Of a DNA stretch of 60,402 nt, positions 24,680 to 32,976 are shown piece by piece. The notes below the pieces were generated by a model, which ran no database searches, was not told where the DNA came from, and worked only from the letters and a program-made list of their open reading frames with translations. Source of the stretch: Campylobacter concisus (GTDB lineage Bacteria > Campylobacterota > Campylobacteria > Campylobacterales > Campylobacteraceae); NCBI RefSeq assembly GCF_015230015.1, contig NZ_JAAKZC010000013.1:1-60402 (forward strand). The letters are read 5' to 3'. How positions within the stretch are numbered: position 1 is the stretch's first letter; the number at the start of each line of letters is the position of its first letter. The translations under genes and the position numbers were made by a program.

Positions 24680-25690
24680 TTATTGTCTTCTAATTCTCTG
24701 TTTTTCTTCTTTATCGTCTGTAGCATTTAATTTTGTTTTGTTTTCTTCAGACATTATATCAACTAGAGCTTTTGATTTGTCTTCTATTTCTATATGTGGG
24801 GGTTTAAAAGATGTATTGTTTATATTGTGACCAAAGTAAACTTCGTTTGCAATTGAGTTAACATCCGGCTTATCATAGCTATTTGGGTATTTGGTTGTAG
24901 AATTATAAAATTGATGGGACATGCTTTCATTATAATTATTTTGCAATATATAATCTAATACGTCTTCACTAACACTAACGCCTGAATTTTCTTCTTTTAT
25001 AGTGGCTAAAAATTCTTCTACAATATCAAAGGATGAAATATTATTGTTTTTGGTTATATTATTAATATAATATTCTTTAGAATTGTCTTTTAGATAATTT
25101 AGCTTATTTATGTCTGTATCGTTGGTATTTAGCTTGGATATAAATTCTAATTTATCCATTCCATTAATTTTAGTTATATTTTCATTTTTTATAATCTCAG
25201 GAAGTTCGGTTTGATAGAATGTTCTATTTGTAAGAGCATTGTCTCCTATTAATATTATTATTTCCCCATTGGTTACAGAAGTGAAGCGTTTAGATACTGT
25301 ATCCCAAGCACCATTATAGGTTCCATAAAGAAAATTTTTAACGAGGGAGCCGTCTTTTTTTATTAGGTCTTCTTTTATATCAAAATTTGGATTTTCTTTT
25401 TTAAAAATTTTTTCGATAGTTTCCAATAATATATGATTTGCCTCTTCGCCGCTTATTGTTAAAAACTTGGCAACAGTTGTTTTATCAATCATTCTAAAAT
25501 TATCATTTCTTTTAAAACTATTAAGGGCATCATATAAATTTGGTTGTATTTTTCTATCTATACCACTATACAATACGGTTGTTTTTCCGCATGAAGAAAT
25601 ATCAATCTCTTTTAAGATATCAAGAATATCGTTAAGCGAATCAACATCTTTTAGTCTAGCATTTGCTTGCTCTAAACTTAATCCAATCAT
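24680..25690 (-). CDS. Candidate NAD-hydrolysing toxin, ADP-ribosyl cyclase (CD38)-like domain
   Basis: 336-residue protein without signal peptide or membrane segment. Residues about 38-185 can be aligned by eye with the CD38/ADP-ribosyl cyclase fold. VLYSGI (39-44) sits where CD38 has LFWSRI. FRMIDKT (65-71) matches FTLEDT, keeping the Asp (D69) but not the preceding Glu. GAWDTVSKRF (127-136) matches VFWKTVSRRF with the catalytic-pocket Trp (W129). NRTFYQTELPEI (155-166) matches NSTFGSVEVHNL with the catalytic Glu (E162). Bacterial toxins with this fold hydrolyse NAD+. The last 150 residues are Asn/Asp-rich and unrecognised. It starts one base after the upstream paralogue stop (TGA-G-ATG), so it is co-translated, and is followed by a second paralogue. 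I infer an interbacterial effector; delivery is unknown. Confidence 0.6.
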   Translation of the reverse strand: MIGLSLEQANARLKDVDSLNDILDILKEIDISSCGKTTVLYSGIDRKIQPNLYDALNSFKRNDNFRMIDKTTVAKFLTISGEEANHILLETIEKIFKKENPNFDIKEDLIKKDGSLVKNFLYGTYNGAWDTVSKRFTSVTNGEIIILIGDNALTNRTFYQTELPEIIKNENITKINGMDKLEFISKLNTNDTDINKLNYLKDNSKEYYINNITKNNNISSFDIVEEFLATIKEENSGVSVSEDVLDYILQNNYNESMSHQFYNSTTKYPNSYDKPDVNSIANEVYFGHNINNTSFKPPHIEIEDKSKALVDIMSEENKTKLNATDDKEEKQRIRRQ

Positions 25691-25691
25691 C

Positions 25692-26153
25692 TCATTTTTC
25701 CTTATTGTCGGTTAAATCCTGTAACTCCATAGTATAGTTTGGTTCTTCCCCAAACAAATCACGATCTCTATAAACCTCTAAAATTTCTTTTAGAAGACAC
25801 AAAATATCTTGCTTACTAAGATTTGGCGTATGACTTGGTTTTATATCTAAAATTTTCCAGATCCTATGAAATTTTTTCTGAGTTTTATCTATAATAATTT
25901 CATAATCCATAGTTATTTCTAGTATTCTATTATCGTAATATAGTATCCAAAAAGTCTCTGTGCTAAGGGCATGATCATACTCATCACTAGGGAAATTTAA
26001 AAGACACCACATCCAACAATCTCTACTTTTGTCGATGGTCCATTTTTGCTTATTTATAAAATCTTTATACGGTGGATTGTATTTGTAGTAAATTTTACTT
26101 AGCCCATACTTTTCATCATCCTCTTTTGTGATAATCGCATTTTCAAATGCCAT
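25692..26153 (-). CDS. Candidate immunity/chaperone protein B, first gene of the toxin operon
   Basis: 153-residue soluble protein paralogous to the gene at 24131-24598, sharing an identical first 18 residues, KYNP, WTIDKSRDCW, WILYY and LLKEILEVY. It comes before the toxin-like gene and is translationally coupled to it, an order seen for antitoxins, immunity proteins and effector chaperones. GAGGAG lies just before the ATG. The two copies have diverged to perhaps a third identity in the middle and end, so they may not be interchangeable. Function is inferred from position only. Confidence 0.6.
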   Translation of the reverse strand: MAFENAIITKEDDEKYGLSKIYYKYNPPYKDFINKQKWTIDKSRDCWMWCLLNFPSDEYDHALSTETFWILYYDNRILEITMDYEIIIDKTQKKFHRIWKILDIKPSHTPNLSKQDILCLLKEILEVYRDRDLFGEEPNYTMELQDLTDNKEK

Positions 26154-26156
26154 TTT
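26104..26156. repeat. 53-bp direct repeat, copy 2 (5' end of candidate immunity gene B)
   Basis: Counterpart of 24548-24600, with a single base difference (a silent-looking T/C). Same orientation, so recombination between copies would delete the toxin-like gene and leave one hybrid small gene. Confidence 0.85.
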
Positions 26157-26182
26157 TTCTCCTCAACTTTTAATGTCATAAA

Positions 26183-26188
26183 ATTATA
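26183..26188 (-). promoter_or_regulatory. -10 box of the toxin-like operon
   Basis: TATAAT on the minus strand, about 30 bases before the ATG at 26153. The upstream 26189-26340 stretch is AT-rich and holds no gene. Confidence 0.5.
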
Positions 26189-26363
26189 TCTGCTAGATAT
26201 TTATATTTGCTTAACATAAAGCTTTTTTAGTACTATCCTTACATCTAATTTTTATATTCTTAGCTTTTGTTGTAGATAATTTTTCTCTTTATTAATAAGC
26301 TTGGATTTTTATTTTTATTAATTTTTAATAATTTTACACCTAAATGCTTAAGCGGCACTTTGC

Positions 26364-26369
26364 TACAAT
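26364..26369 (+). promoter_or_regulatory. -10 box of the dedA-family gene
   Basis: TACAAT in GCTACAATGCC, 31 bases before the ATG at 26401. It falls inside the longer open frame that begins at 26344, which supports the later start. Confidence 0.45.
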
Positions 26370-26400
26370 GCCTCACTTTAAGATAAATTTCGGAGTAAAA

Positions 26401-26991
26401 ATGCTACATGACATTATTGATTTTATCGTTTCAAGCGTGAGTAGCTGGGGGTATGCTGGCATATTTGTGATGATGTTTTTAGAGAGCTCATTTTTTCCAT
26501 TTCCAAGCGAAGTGGCGATGATACCAGCTGGATACCTAGCCCACAAAGGCGAGATGAGCCTAGCGCTTGCCTTTATCTCAGGCACGCTTGGTAGCTTGCT
26601 TGGAGCTATTTTCAACTACTATCTTTGCTACTTTTTTGGACGTGAGATCATCTTAAAATACGGCAAATTTGTGGGCATCACTCACGAAAAGATGGATAAA
26701 TTTGAAGCATTTTTTAATAAACACGGCGAAATTTCAACCTTTAACTCACGCCTCATCCCTGGAATCCGTCAGTATATCAGCCTGCCAGCAGGGCTTGCTA
26801 AGATGAATATTTTTAGATTTTGCCTATTTACCACACTTGGTGCTGGGGTTTGGTGTGCGGTTTTGCTTGGAATTGGTTACTTTCTAGGCTCAAATCCAGA
26901 CAAACAGACACTTCTAACTATCACGATCTCCCTTTTAACTGTGGTTGCGGTAATAAGTGCTATATATATAGTAAAGCAAAGAAAGAAATAA
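26401..26991 (+). CDS. DedA-family inner-membrane protein
   Basis: Multi-pass protein (196 residues) of the DedA/SNARE-associated family, implicated in undecaprenyl-phosphate or phospholipid flipping and proton-motive-force homeostasis. Hallmarks: FLESSFFPFPSEVAMIPAGYLA near the N-terminus, a re-entrant Gly-rich stretch SGTLGSLLGAIFNYYLCYFFGRE, and the conserved FNSRLIPGIRQYISLPAG with the essential Arg residues. The frame is open from 26344, but the ATG at 26401 follows CGGAG at a good distance and starts the family N-terminus. It is convergent with murI. Confidence 0.88.
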   Translation: MLHDIIDFIVSSVSSWGYAGIFVMMFLESSFFPFPSEVAMIPAGYLAHKGEMSLALAFISGTLGSLLGAIFNYYLCYFFGREIILKYGKFVGITHEKMDKFEAFFNKHGEISTFNSRLIPGIRQYISLPAGLAKMNIFRFCLFTTLGAGVWCAVLLGIGYFLGSNPDKQTLLTITISLLTVVAVISAIYIVKQRKK

Positions 26992-27025
26992 TACATATAA
27001 AAATACATAAAATTTAGTGTATTTT

Positions 27026-27060
27026 GCTAAATTTGGCTTAAATTTTTAGATAAATTTAGC
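27026..27060. terminator. Hairpin between convergent dedA-family gene and murI
   Basis: GCTAAATTT (27026-27034) pairs with AAATTTAGC (27052-27060), directly next to the murI stop. AAATTT is extremely common here and there is no T-run right after the stem, so this is a weak candidate. Confidence 0.35.
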
Positions 27061-27849
27061 TTAGTTGATCGCTCTTATTTTTTCTAAGCGAGCTAAATTT
27101 CTTGAAATTTTCTCTAGCTCGCTTTGCTCGCACACCTCGTTACCTGAGTAGAAAAATTTTATATTTGGAGTTAATTTTATATTTGAAATTTGAAGTTTAA
27201 GCTCGCTTATGAGGCGCTTTACCGTCCCTTCGTTGCCGTCTATTATGCTTACGTTTGAAGGTAAAATTTCTCTTAAGCTATCTTTAAAATAGTTAAAATG
27301 TGTGCAGCCAAGCACCAAAAAGTCAAATTTACTTAGATCAAATTTACCTAGCTCTTCTTTTAGATATGACTTCACGTTTTTACTCTCAAACTCAGCCTTT
27401 TCAGCGAAATTTACAAGGCGAGGCAGAGCAAGCAGCTCGGTTTTATCTTTTGCGTTTAAATTTGTGATCAGCTCTTTTAGTTTTGCGCCATTTACGGTGA
27501 CTGGAGTGGCGATGACAAGCGTTTTTAGGGCGTCATCATGGCTTAGATCGTGAGCCTTTTTTACAGCTGGCTCCATACCGATGATGGGCACGCTTAAATT
27601 TGCTCTAAGCTCTTTTATCGCCACACTTGTCGCTGTGTTACAAGCTACCACGACAGCTTTTGCGCCATTTTCTATAAGAAATTTAACCGCGTCAAAGCTA
27701 AATTTTAAAATTTCATCCCTGCTCTTTTGTCCGTATGGGACATTTTTCACGTCTGCATAATATAAAAATTCATGCTCGCTAAGCTTACTTAAAGCTTCGT
27801 TTAAGACGCTAAGTCCGCCAATCCCCGAGTCAAATATACCTATCTTCAT
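27061..27849 (-). CDS. murI: Glutamate racemase
   Basis: Cofactor-independent racemase making D-glutamate for peptidoglycan. The N-terminus MKIGIFDSGIGGLSVL is the family signature. The two catalytic cysteines sit in VVVACNTATS and VLGCTHFNY. At 262 residues it has normal length. The frame opens at 27870, but the ATG at 27849 starts the family N-terminus and follows AAGGAT. The promoter at 27870-27875 then gives a leader of about 14 bases. It diverges from ftsW. Confidence 0.95.
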   Translation of the reverse strand: MKIGIFDSGIGGLSVLNEALSKLSEHEFLYYADVKNVPYGQKSRDEILKFSFDAVKFLIENGAKAVVVACNTATSVAIKELRANLSVPIIGMEPAVKKAHDLSHDDALKTLVIATPVTVNGAKLKELITNLNAKDKTELLALPRLVNFAEKAEFESKNVKSYLKEELGKFDLSKFDFLVLGCTHFNYFKDSLREILPSNVSIIDGNEGTVKRLISELKLQISNIKLTPNIKFFYSGNEVCEQSELEKISRNLARLEKIRAIN

Positions 27850-27869
27850 GCCCATCCTTAAAGCCTGCA

Positions 27870-27875
27870 ATTATA
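27870..27875 (-). promoter_or_regulatory. -10 box of murI
   Basis: TATAAT on the minus strand (GCTATAATTGC), 20 bases upstream of the murI ATG. This box overlaps the longer open frame and so supports the ATG at 27849. Confidence 0.55.
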
Positions 27876-27906
27876 GCAAATAATATCTTTGTAAGCCGTT
27901 TTTTAT

Positions 27907-27912
27907 TATACT
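27907..27912 (+). promoter_or_regulatory. -10 box of ftsW-murG
   Basis: TATACT after a T-rich stretch, about 28 bases before the TTG start of ftsW. The divergent murI box lies 31 bases away. Confidence 0.5.
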
Positions 27913-27940
27913 TTGGCTCATTTTAAAGTTGGAGCTAAAT

Positions 27941-29101
27941 TTGGCAGTTGATAAGGTTATTTTCTATCTTTGCGCGACTTTGATCGCCATAAGTATCATT
28001 TTCTCACTATCTTTGCCAGTTTTTACAGTTTTGTTTTTTAACTACGACGAATTTCACTTTTTCATCCGCCAGTTTGCAGTCGGATGCATAGGAATTTTTC
28101 TCATGTGGTGGCTCTCTAGGCTAAATCCCGACAAAGCGCTAGTTTGGATAGGCTTTGGGCTTCTTATCTCGTGTGGTATCGCTATGGGGCTCATGCACGC
28201 CTTGCCAGCTTCGATGGTGACTGACTCTGGAGGTGCTAGACGCTGGATCAGACTGCCTGGCTTTTCACTTGCGCCTGTTGAGTTTTTCAAAGTTGGTTTT
28301 GTCTATTTTTTAGCATGGAGCTTTACTAGAAAATTTAGCGACGGTAAGAGAACCTTGATGGCTGAGCTAAAGATACTTTTGCCTTATATCATTCTTTTTG
28401 GTATCGCTATCTTTCTTATCGCCGTTATGCAAAACGACCTTGGTCAGGTTGTAGTTTTGGCACTTACTTTTGTGACGATGGCGCTTTTTGCAGGGGCTAG
28501 CGTAAGGCTCTTTGGTATCGGTATATTAGGCGCTGCCTTTGTCATGACGGTGGCGATAGTTAGCTCTGAGCACAGAATTTTACGTATAAAGTCATGGTGG
28601 GGCACGATACAAAACATGGTTCTCTCTTTCTTACCAGATAGCGTAGCAAACGTGCTTAGAGTGGCAGACGCGCCAGAGCCATATCAAATTTCTCACTCAC
28701 TAAATGCGATCAAGCATGGCGAGTTTTTTGGCGAGGGGCTTGGAGCTGGGATATTTAAGCTTGGCTTTTTAAGCGAGGTGCATACGGACTTTGTGCTAGC
28801 TGGCATAGCTGAAGAGGTCGGTGTTTTTGGTATTTTGTGCATCACAGCGATCTTTATCACGCTACTTTATAGGATATTTAGAATTTCAGCCAGGAGCGAA
28901 AACAAGGTCTATCATCTATTCTCGCTTGGTATCGGGCTTATCTTGTCGTTTTCATTTTTGATGAATAGCTACGGCATCACGTCGATCACTCCGATAAAAG
29001 GTATCGCGGTGCCATTTTTGAGCTATGGCGGCAGCTCCGTGCTTGCTATATGCATCGGCATCGGCATGGTCTTGATGGTTAGTAAAAAGGCGAAACTATG
29101 A
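27941..29101 (+). CDS. ftsW: FtsW-type peptidoglycan polymerase (SEDS family)
   Basis: Inner-membrane SEDS glycosyltransferase that polymerises lipid II at the division septum together with a class B PBP. About ten membrane segments are visible. Signature stretches: GGARRWIRLPGFSLAPVEFFK with the conserved Arg/Lys residues, MQNDLGQ with the catalytic Asp, HSLNAIKHGEFFGEGLGAG (in part), HTDFVLAGIAEE, and VPFLSYGGSS near the end. The frame can start at TTG 27929, but TTG 27941 (MAVDKVIFYL) has GGAG six bases before it. FtsW rather than RodA is favoured by the adjacent murG, with which it overlaps by four bases. Confidence 0.9.
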   Translation: MAVDKVIFYLCATLIAISIIFSLSLPVFTVLFFNYDEFHFFIRQFAVGCIGIFLMWWLSRLNPDKALVWIGFGLLISCGIAMGLMHALPASMVTDSGGARRWIRLPGFSLAPVEFFKVGFVYFLAWSFTRKFSDGKRTLMAELKILLPYIILFGIAIFLIAVMQNDLGQVVVLALTFVTMALFAGASVRLFGIGILGAAFVMTVAIVSSEHRILRIKSWWGTIQNMVLSFLPDSVANVLRVADAPEPYQISHSLNAIKHGEFFGEGLGAGIFKLGFLSEVHTDFVLAGIAEEVGVFGILCITAIFITLLYRIFRISARSENKVYHLFSLGIGLILSFSFLMNSYGITSITPIKGIAVPFLSYGGSSVLAICIGIGMVLMVSKKAKL

Positions 29102-30120
29102 TAGTTATTTGTGGTGGCGGCACTGGTGGGCATTTGGCGATCGCTAGAAGCTTTTGCGAGGAGCTAAATAAGAGAGGCATAAAGCCTATTTTCATTGGCT
29201 CAACTAGTGGTCAGGATAAATTTTGGTTTGAAAATGATGATAAATTTGCAAAAAAATTTTTCTTACCGAGTAGTGGCGTCGTAAATAAAAGAGGTCTTGC
29301 CAAGCTAAAATCACTAACAAACATTATAAGCCTAGCTCTAAAGTGTAGGCAAATTTTTAAAGAAAATGGCGTTAAAGCAGTCATTAGCGTGGGAGGTTAC
29401 TCAGCAGCGCCAGCAGCCATAGCAGCCATCATCTCAAAAACGCCACTTTTCATTCACGAGCAAAATGCCGTAACTGGCAAGCTAAATAAAATTTTAAAGC
29501 CATACGCAAAGGGCTTTTTTAGCTCTTATGATGAGCTCTCGCCCTGCCCTTATCCTGTGGCAAATAAATTTTTTGAAAGCCAAAGAGTTAGAGACGAGCT
29601 AAAAACGATACTATTTTTAGGTGGCTCACAAGGTGCAAAAGCGATAAATGAGCTAGCTATAAATTTAGCCCCATATCTTAAAGAAAAAGGGATAAAAATC
29701 ATTCATCAATGCGGTAAAAACGCCCTTGACGAGCTTAAAAAAAGATATGATGAGCTTGGCTTTAGCGAGGCAAATTTAGAAATTTTTGACTTTAGCAAAG
29801 AGATAGAAAAGAAGATGAGTGAGGCTGATCTAGCCATATCAAGAGCTGGAGCTAGCTCACTTTGGGAGCTTTGCGCAAACGCCCTACCATCTATCTTTGT
29901 GCCATTTCCTTACGCTGCTGGCAATCACCAGTTTTATAACGCTAAATTTCTAAAAGATAAAGGCATAGCTGAAATTTGCCTGCAAAATAGCGAAAATTTA
30001 GACAAAGACGAAGTCATAAAAATGATCGAGAGCTTTGATCTAAACAAAAGTAGCAAAGCTCTAAAAGATATCCTTTTGCCAAATGGGGCAAAAGAGATAA
30101 TGGATAAAATTTTAAGCTAG
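29098..30120 (+). CDS. murG: UDP-GlcNAc:undecaprenyl-pyrophosphoryl-MurNAc-pentapeptide transferase
   Basis: Peripheral membrane GT-B glycosyltransferase making lipid II. It shows the N-terminal GGGTGGH loop, VISVGGYSAAPA, HEQNAVTGK, and the C-terminal LFLGGSQGAKAIN and SRAGASSLWEL donor-site blocks. The ATG overlaps the ftsW stop (ATGA), so synthesis and polymerisation of lipid II are coupled. Length 340 is normal. The 3' end overlaps the convergent unknown gene by nine bases. Confidence 0.95.
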   Translation: MIVICGGGTGGHLAIARSFCEELNKRGIKPIFIGSTSGQDKFWFENDDKFAKKFFLPSSGVVNKRGLAKLKSLTNIISLALKCRQIFKENGVKAVISVGGYSAAPAAIAAIISKTPLFIHEQNAVTGKLNKILKPYAKGFFSSYDELSPCPYPVANKFFESQRVRDELKTILFLGGSQGAKAINELAINLAPYLKEKGIKIIHQCGKNALDELKKRYDELGFSEANLEIFDFSKEIEKKMSEADLAISRAGASSLWELCANALPSIFVPFPYAAGNHQFYNAKFLKDKGIAEICLQNSENLDKDEVIKMIESFDLNKSSKALKDILLPNGAKEIMDKILS

Positions 30121-30846
30121 ATCTTCGCCTATGGCGTAGGCTTTTAGCTCTCGTAGCTCGTAAATGAGGTAGTGATAGATAAGCTCGTTTGTCTTTAGGC
30201 TCTTGCCTGAAAGCACTGGCCTGATCATCTCGATGATCCTATCTGTGATGCCTGCGATCTCAACCAAAAGTAGTTCGTCGCCCCTTTGTTTGGCAACCCT
30301 TATGCAGTTATAAAAAAATGTGTAGATAGTTTTAAAATTTTCCAAAACGACGTTTGAGACGATCTGAGAGTCGAGATGTAAAATTTTATTCATCCTATTT
30401 TGTAATTCCATTAGCTCGGCAAGTAGCCCTCTTATCATCGCTGTATCGCCACTTCTTGAGAAGATACTTTTCTTCTTTTTTTTGTTTTGTATCTGATACT
30501 CAGCAACCAAAATTTGCATGATGTTTGAGATATTTGTTAGGCTCTCTTGTAGGTTTTGATTAGTCTTTAGGCTCACGCCAGCCTTTTCTATCTTGTAGTA
30601 TAGGCTTTTGTTTGTCTGCTCGAGGTATGAGCTGATGTTTTCGTAGTAATCTTCAGTGTTAAAGACATTTTTAAAAAAACTGCCCTCGTCTGTTGTGTTA
30701 TAAAGTCTTTTTTTGATCTCTTCGACATTTTTATTAAAAGTAAGCGCATCGATCTTTGTCTCAGGCTCGACAACGCCGTTGTTTTCGATAACTTCCAAGT
30801 TTTTCTTAAGCGTATTTATCAGCTTATCAATCTCATTAAAATCCAT
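30112..30846 (-). CDS. Unknown conserved-looking soluble helical protein
   Basis: I do not recognise this 244-residue protein. It is predicted to be almost wholly alpha-helical and charged, with no signal peptide. A basic patch (QNKKKKKS) lies near residue 123, and the last 100 residues are a regular helical repeat with MELQNRMNKILHL. The ATG follows GAGGCAAA. It overlaps murG tail-to-tail by nine bases, and a -10-like TAAAAT lies at 30871-30876. Codon use matches its neighbours, so it is probably a resident gene. A role in cell division or motility would only be a guess. Confidence 0.7.
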   Translation of the reverse strand: MDFNEIDKLINTLKKNLEVIENNGVVEPETKIDALTFNKNVEEIKKRLYNTTDEGSFFKNVFNTEDYYENISSYLEQTNKSLYYKIEKAGVSLKTNQNLQESLTNISNIMQILVAEYQIQNKKKKKSIFSRSGDTAMIRGLLAELMELQNRMNKILHLDSQIVSNVVLENFKTIYTFFYNCIRVAKQRGDELLLVEIAGITDRIIEMIRPVLSGKSLKTNELIYHYLIYELRELKAYAIGEDLA

Positions 30847-30963
30847 TTTGCCTCTTTGAAATTTTTGGCTATTTTACTATAAAAAACTGAAGTTTTCGCT
30901 TGCAATCCTTAAAGAGATAAATTTATACTTCTTTTAATAAAATATCTCAAAAAAGGAGCAAAA

Positions 30964-31722
30964 ATGAATGGTGAAGTTTTTAACGCTTGCATTATAGTAG
31001 CCTCCATAAAGCAAGCTCTAAAGTCAAATTTAGAGCTAAACTACAAAAGCGAAAAATTTATAAAAAGCCTAGTTTTTGACTATATTTTGGAGGGAGAGCC
31101 AGAAAAAAGCGAGCAAGCTAGCATAAATGAGTGGTTTATGCAGGCAAAAAAGCTTGGGTTAAGCGACGTGAAATTTGCTACAAATTTGGCTCTCTCTTCA
31201 AAGGAGCGCTCGCTGCAAGGCTTTTCAAATGTAAGCTACAAGTCGATTCTTTGCATTTATAAAGAGAAGATGAGCTACTTTGTGCCGCACTGGAGCTTTA
31301 AAGAAGATAAAAAGGGCTGGGATATAGTCTATAAAGAATTTATCCTAAATGGCACGCCAGAAATTCAAAAATTTAGTGACAACACTTTGGAGTTTAAAGA
31401 TATCCTAACAAGGATCACTAAATTTGCAGATGAGATAGAGTGTGAGAACTTTGGCGACTGCTTTAGAAAAGGGCTAAAAGCGCTAAATGAGCCAGAAAAT
31501 ATAGAGCAAAATGTTCTAAACGCGCCACTTATGCCAAAGCTAAATTTAGCCCTTTTTACTGCGGCAAGTGCGGCCGATGTCTTTGGCGGTATGGGCTCTT
31601 GGAACGACGACGCAGCGGGCTGGGCGCAGCATAAAAAACGAGGCAAAGAGTATGATGAGCTTAGCAGTGAGCTTTTTACGCAGATGCGTAAAGCCACACT
31701 TTTTGCCATAAATGAGTGGTAG
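30964..31722 (+). CDS. Unknown soluble protein
   Basis: A 252-residue protein I cannot assign. No signal peptide or membrane segment is visible. The C-terminal part contains a Gly/Ala/Trp-rich block (AADVFGGMGSWNDDAAGWAQ) that may be structurally important. AAAAGGAGC precedes the ATG. It ends immediately next to the convergent rpoN gene (no gap). Composition is like the resident genes. It may be specific to Campylobacterota. Confidence 0.72.
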   Translation: MNGEVFNACIIVASIKQALKSNLELNYKSEKFIKSLVFDYILEGEPEKSEQASINEWFMQAKKLGLSDVKFATNLALSSKERSLQGFSNVSYKSILCIYKEKMSYFVPHWSFKEDKKGWDIVYKEFILNGTPEIQKFSDNTLEFKDILTRITKFADEIECENFGDCFRKGLKALNEPENIEQNVLNAPLMPKLNLALFTAASAADVFGGMGSWNDDAAGWAQHKKRGKEYDELSSELFTQMRKATLFAINEW

Positions 31723-32976
31723 CTAGCCGTTTATATAATAGATCTTTTTTCGCTGGCTTGAGCTGCCGATGTTTAGAATTTTGCGGTATTTTGTGATGGT
31801 TCGGCGAACTATTTGGATGTTAAATTTAGCTTGAATGAGCTCTTGGATTTTTAGATCAGAAAGAGGCTTTTTATGGTCTTCATTTTTGATAAGCTCTAGC
31901 AAAAATTCCTTTATCGCGGCGTTTGAAGTCTCTTCGTCAAAGCCAGTTGCAAAGAAATTTTTAAGTGCGACCGTGCCTCTTGGAGAGCTTAGATATTTGT
32001 TTGCGATGGCTCTTGAGATGGTTGAAGGGTTGCGTCCAAGCTCGTCTGCTAGGTCTTTTAGCTTCATAGGCTTTATGTCGCCACCCAAAAAGTAGTCGTA
32101 CTGATACTCAACTATCATGAGCCCTATCTTATAAAGTGTCGCCTTTCTCATCTCGAGAGCGTCTATGAGCTCGCTTGCCTCTTTTATGCGTGAGCTTACA
32201 AAGGCCTCTTTCTCGTCTAATCCCTCGGTGTCAATCGAAATTTCAGGATAATAATCGTCATTTATCTGCACGCTAATGCCACTACTGGTGCTTAGCACAA
32301 AGATATCAGGCACCTTTTGGCTAGCCTCTTCTAGATATTCAATCGCCGGAGGATTTTTAAATTTCTTTATTATTTTTAGTGCGTCGTCGTAAAATTTAAG
32401 CTTTCTAAGCTTTTCTATATTTTCAAAATTTAAGATGATTTTTTTAGCACTCTGCCTGATCTCATCGCTAGTTTCGATCTCGCCAAGCTGAAACAAAAAG
32501 CTCTCTTTGATATCCTTTGCTCCCACGCCACATGGCTCAAGATAGGCAAATCTAGCCCTTACTCGCTCCACTTCGCTCTCGCAAAAGCCCGCAAAAATTT
32601 CATCATCATAAGAAAAATAGCCCTCGTCATCTAAACACTCAATGATCTTATATGCGATATCTTGGGACTTTTGCGTGGGGAAAAGTGGTGGATTGATCTG
32701 ACTAATTAGCTTTTCATAGAGGCTTTCTTTATAGATGCTTAAAGCCTCGATGCTCTCGCTAACCGAGTTTTTGCTAACCTGCTCGAAAAAATTTCGCCTT
32801 TTTTCGCTTTTTTCTAAATTTTTATGTTCGATCGTGGCAAAAGGGTTTTCTTTTATAAAAGGCTCAAGCGTCTCTTTTAGCTCATCAAGCCCGCTTTGAA
32901 GGATAGGAAGCCAGCTTCTTAGCGTTTGGTTTAGTTTGATCTTTGGCGCTAAAGTTTGCTTTTGCCTTAGCATCAT
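31723..32976 (-). CDS. rpoN: RNA polymerase sigma-54 factor
   Basis: Alternative sigma factor that in Campylobacter drives middle flagellar genes (hook, basal body, minor flagellin) with FlgSR. Region I is Gln/Leu-rich at the N-terminus (QTLAPKIKLNQTLRSWLPIL). The core-binding region is in the middle, followed by the HTH (MKLKDLADELGRNPSTISRAI). The RpoN box is RRTITKYRKILNI near the C-terminus, which recognises the -24 element. Length 417 residues is typical. Two ATG codons stand in tandem at the start, directly abutting the lptB stop. The order tsaE-lptB-rpoN matches C. jejuni. Confidence 0.95.
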   Translation of the reverse strand: MMLRQKQTLAPKIKLNQTLRSWLPILQSGLDELKETLEPFIKENPFATIEHKNLEKSEKRRNFFEQVSKNSVSESIEALSIYKESLYEKLISQINPPLFPTQKSQDIAYKIIECLDDEGYFSYDDEIFAGFCESEVERVRARFAYLEPCGVGAKDIKESFLFQLGEIETSDEIRQSAKKIILNFENIEKLRKLKFYDDALKIIKKFKNPPAIEYLEEASQKVPDIFVLSTSSGISVQINDDYYPEISIDTEGLDEKEAFVSSRIKEASELIDALEMRKATLYKIGLMIVEYQYDYFLGGDIKPMKLKDLADELGRNPSTISRAIANKYLSSPRGTVALKNFFATGFDEETSNAAIKEFLLELIKNEDHKKPLSDLKIQELIQAKFNIQIVRRTITKYRKILNIGSSSQRKKIYYING

